Shown here one piece after another: positions 27,866 to 28,310 of a stretch of 28,310 nt of DNA; within the stretch, counting starts at the first letter, position 1, and each line of letters opens with the position of its first letter. The notes beneath the pieces were generated by a model. It saw nothing but the letters and a program-made list of their open reading frames with translations, had not been told where the DNA came from and ran no database searches. The position numbers and the translations under genes were made by a program. Source of the DNA: Pseudoneurospora amorphoporcata (taxonomy: Eukaryota; Ascomycota; Sordariomycetes; Sordariales; Sordariaceae); NCBI GenBank assembly GCA_033297205.1, contig MU859360.1:1-28310 (forward strand), written 5' to 3'.

Positions 27866-28216
27866 TGCGTATTATTATTATTATTGGTGGTGGTTGATGT
27901 CGTTCCGATAGTGATATGTGGCTGACTTTCCAAAAGAGTGACTGGAGTGAGTGATGGCAATATCGGACAGCAGACGAAAGACAACTGTGCACGAAAAGAG
28001 TGAATGCCGTTTATTAGAAGATTGACAATGTTTCTAGAAGTTCCACGACTTTGGAGACAACCGATGGAAAGTCGGAAAAGGGTCAAATTGTTATACGAGA
28101 ACGGACTAGTGCAGTGGGCTTAAGGGGATGGGTAATCCCAGGTCGTCCATGGGCTTGCAGGGGAGTCATGTCTCGGCACGCTGACGACTTCCTGAAGTTT
28201 CCCCGCAGTGAGTACT
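27866..28216. other. Upstream region of the riboflavin-kinase-like gene
   Basis: It should hold the 5' leader and promoter of the minus-strand gene at 24548-27865. A short ATT microsatellite lies at about 27870-27884. No TATA box or gene is evident. Confidence 0.35.
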
Positions 28217-28310
28217 TGTCACACGGACATTTGCCTACAGTTCTGAGTTAGGGTTTCCAAGGCTAACAGAACCTCAACGCTTGACGTCAGCCTTATAAGT
28301 GCCGCTGTAG
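28217..28310. mobile_element. 5' end of a second, diverged copy of the LTR, cut by the window edge
   Basis: It starts TGTCACACGGACATTTGCC, like the solo LTR at 15803, and stays alignable for the remaining 94 bp with mostly transition differences and one or two small indels. The bases before it (GTACT) differ from those before the first copy, as expected for an independent insertion. Whether it is another solo LTR or part of a whole element cannot be seen. Confidence 0.75.

Noticed and set aside
1..28310. tRNA, rRNA, riboswitch or CRISPR features
   Set aside because: I saw no convincing tRNA B-box with a cloverleaf, no rRNA-like block and no spacer-repeat array. A covariance-model scan would be needed to exclude small RNAs.

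Overview
The window looks like nuclear DNA of a filamentous ascomycete, most likely a sordariomycete near Neurospora, Podospora or Chaetomium. The evidence is short introns (50-90 nt, GTAAGT-type donors, CTAAC-type branch sites), an ATG17, a RIO1 kinase and a Con-6 gene of filamentous-fungal type, a HET-E/HET-D-style NLR with highly repetitive WD40 units, and an AT-rich retrotransposon whose stop codons replace Trp and Gln, as repeat-induced point mutation (RIP) would produce. The species is not identified.

The left third (1 to about 10.4 kb) is accessory. Positions 1-3560 hold a RIP-degraded Ty1/copia element on the minus strand. Next is a 5'-truncated NACHT-WD40 type NLR gene (4726-6458) with one hidden 50-nt intron and seven near-identical WD40 units. 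After it come a likely Tc1/mariner-type MITE (7301-7445), a near-perfect 42-bp palindrome, a two-exon gene for a small secreted six-cysteine protein (8025-8572, minus) and a frameshifted F-box-like pseudogene (9343-10396, minus).

From 11 to 18 kb, the autophagy scaffold gene atg17 lies between that pseudogene and an intact relative (13162-14265, minus). A small transposon-rich island follows. Two divergent short Cys-rich proteins (15516-15758 plus, 17624-17878 minus) flank a solo LTR with a perfect 5-bp target duplication (15803-16370) and a 625-bp PIF/Harbinger-like MITE (16780-17404).

The right third is conserved gene space: rio1 (18797-20446), an MDR-type oxidoreductase (21360-22484), a divergent pair made of a two-repeat Con-6 protein (22698-23094, minus) and a CHZ-motif small protein (23933-24319, plus), and a 1105-residue proline-rich protein with a C-terminal riboflavin-kinase-like domain (24548-27865, minus). 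The start of a second copy of the solo LTR runs off the right edge (28217-28310).

Most genes are unrelated housekeeping or stress functions. The units that seem linked are the Con-6/CHZ pair, which could share a promoter and which both belong to families seen in spores or stress, and the F-box-like copies around atg17. No wholly new system can be shown from the sequence. The best leads are the F-box-like family, the Cys-rich pair around the transposons, and the riboflavin-kinase-like fusion protein.
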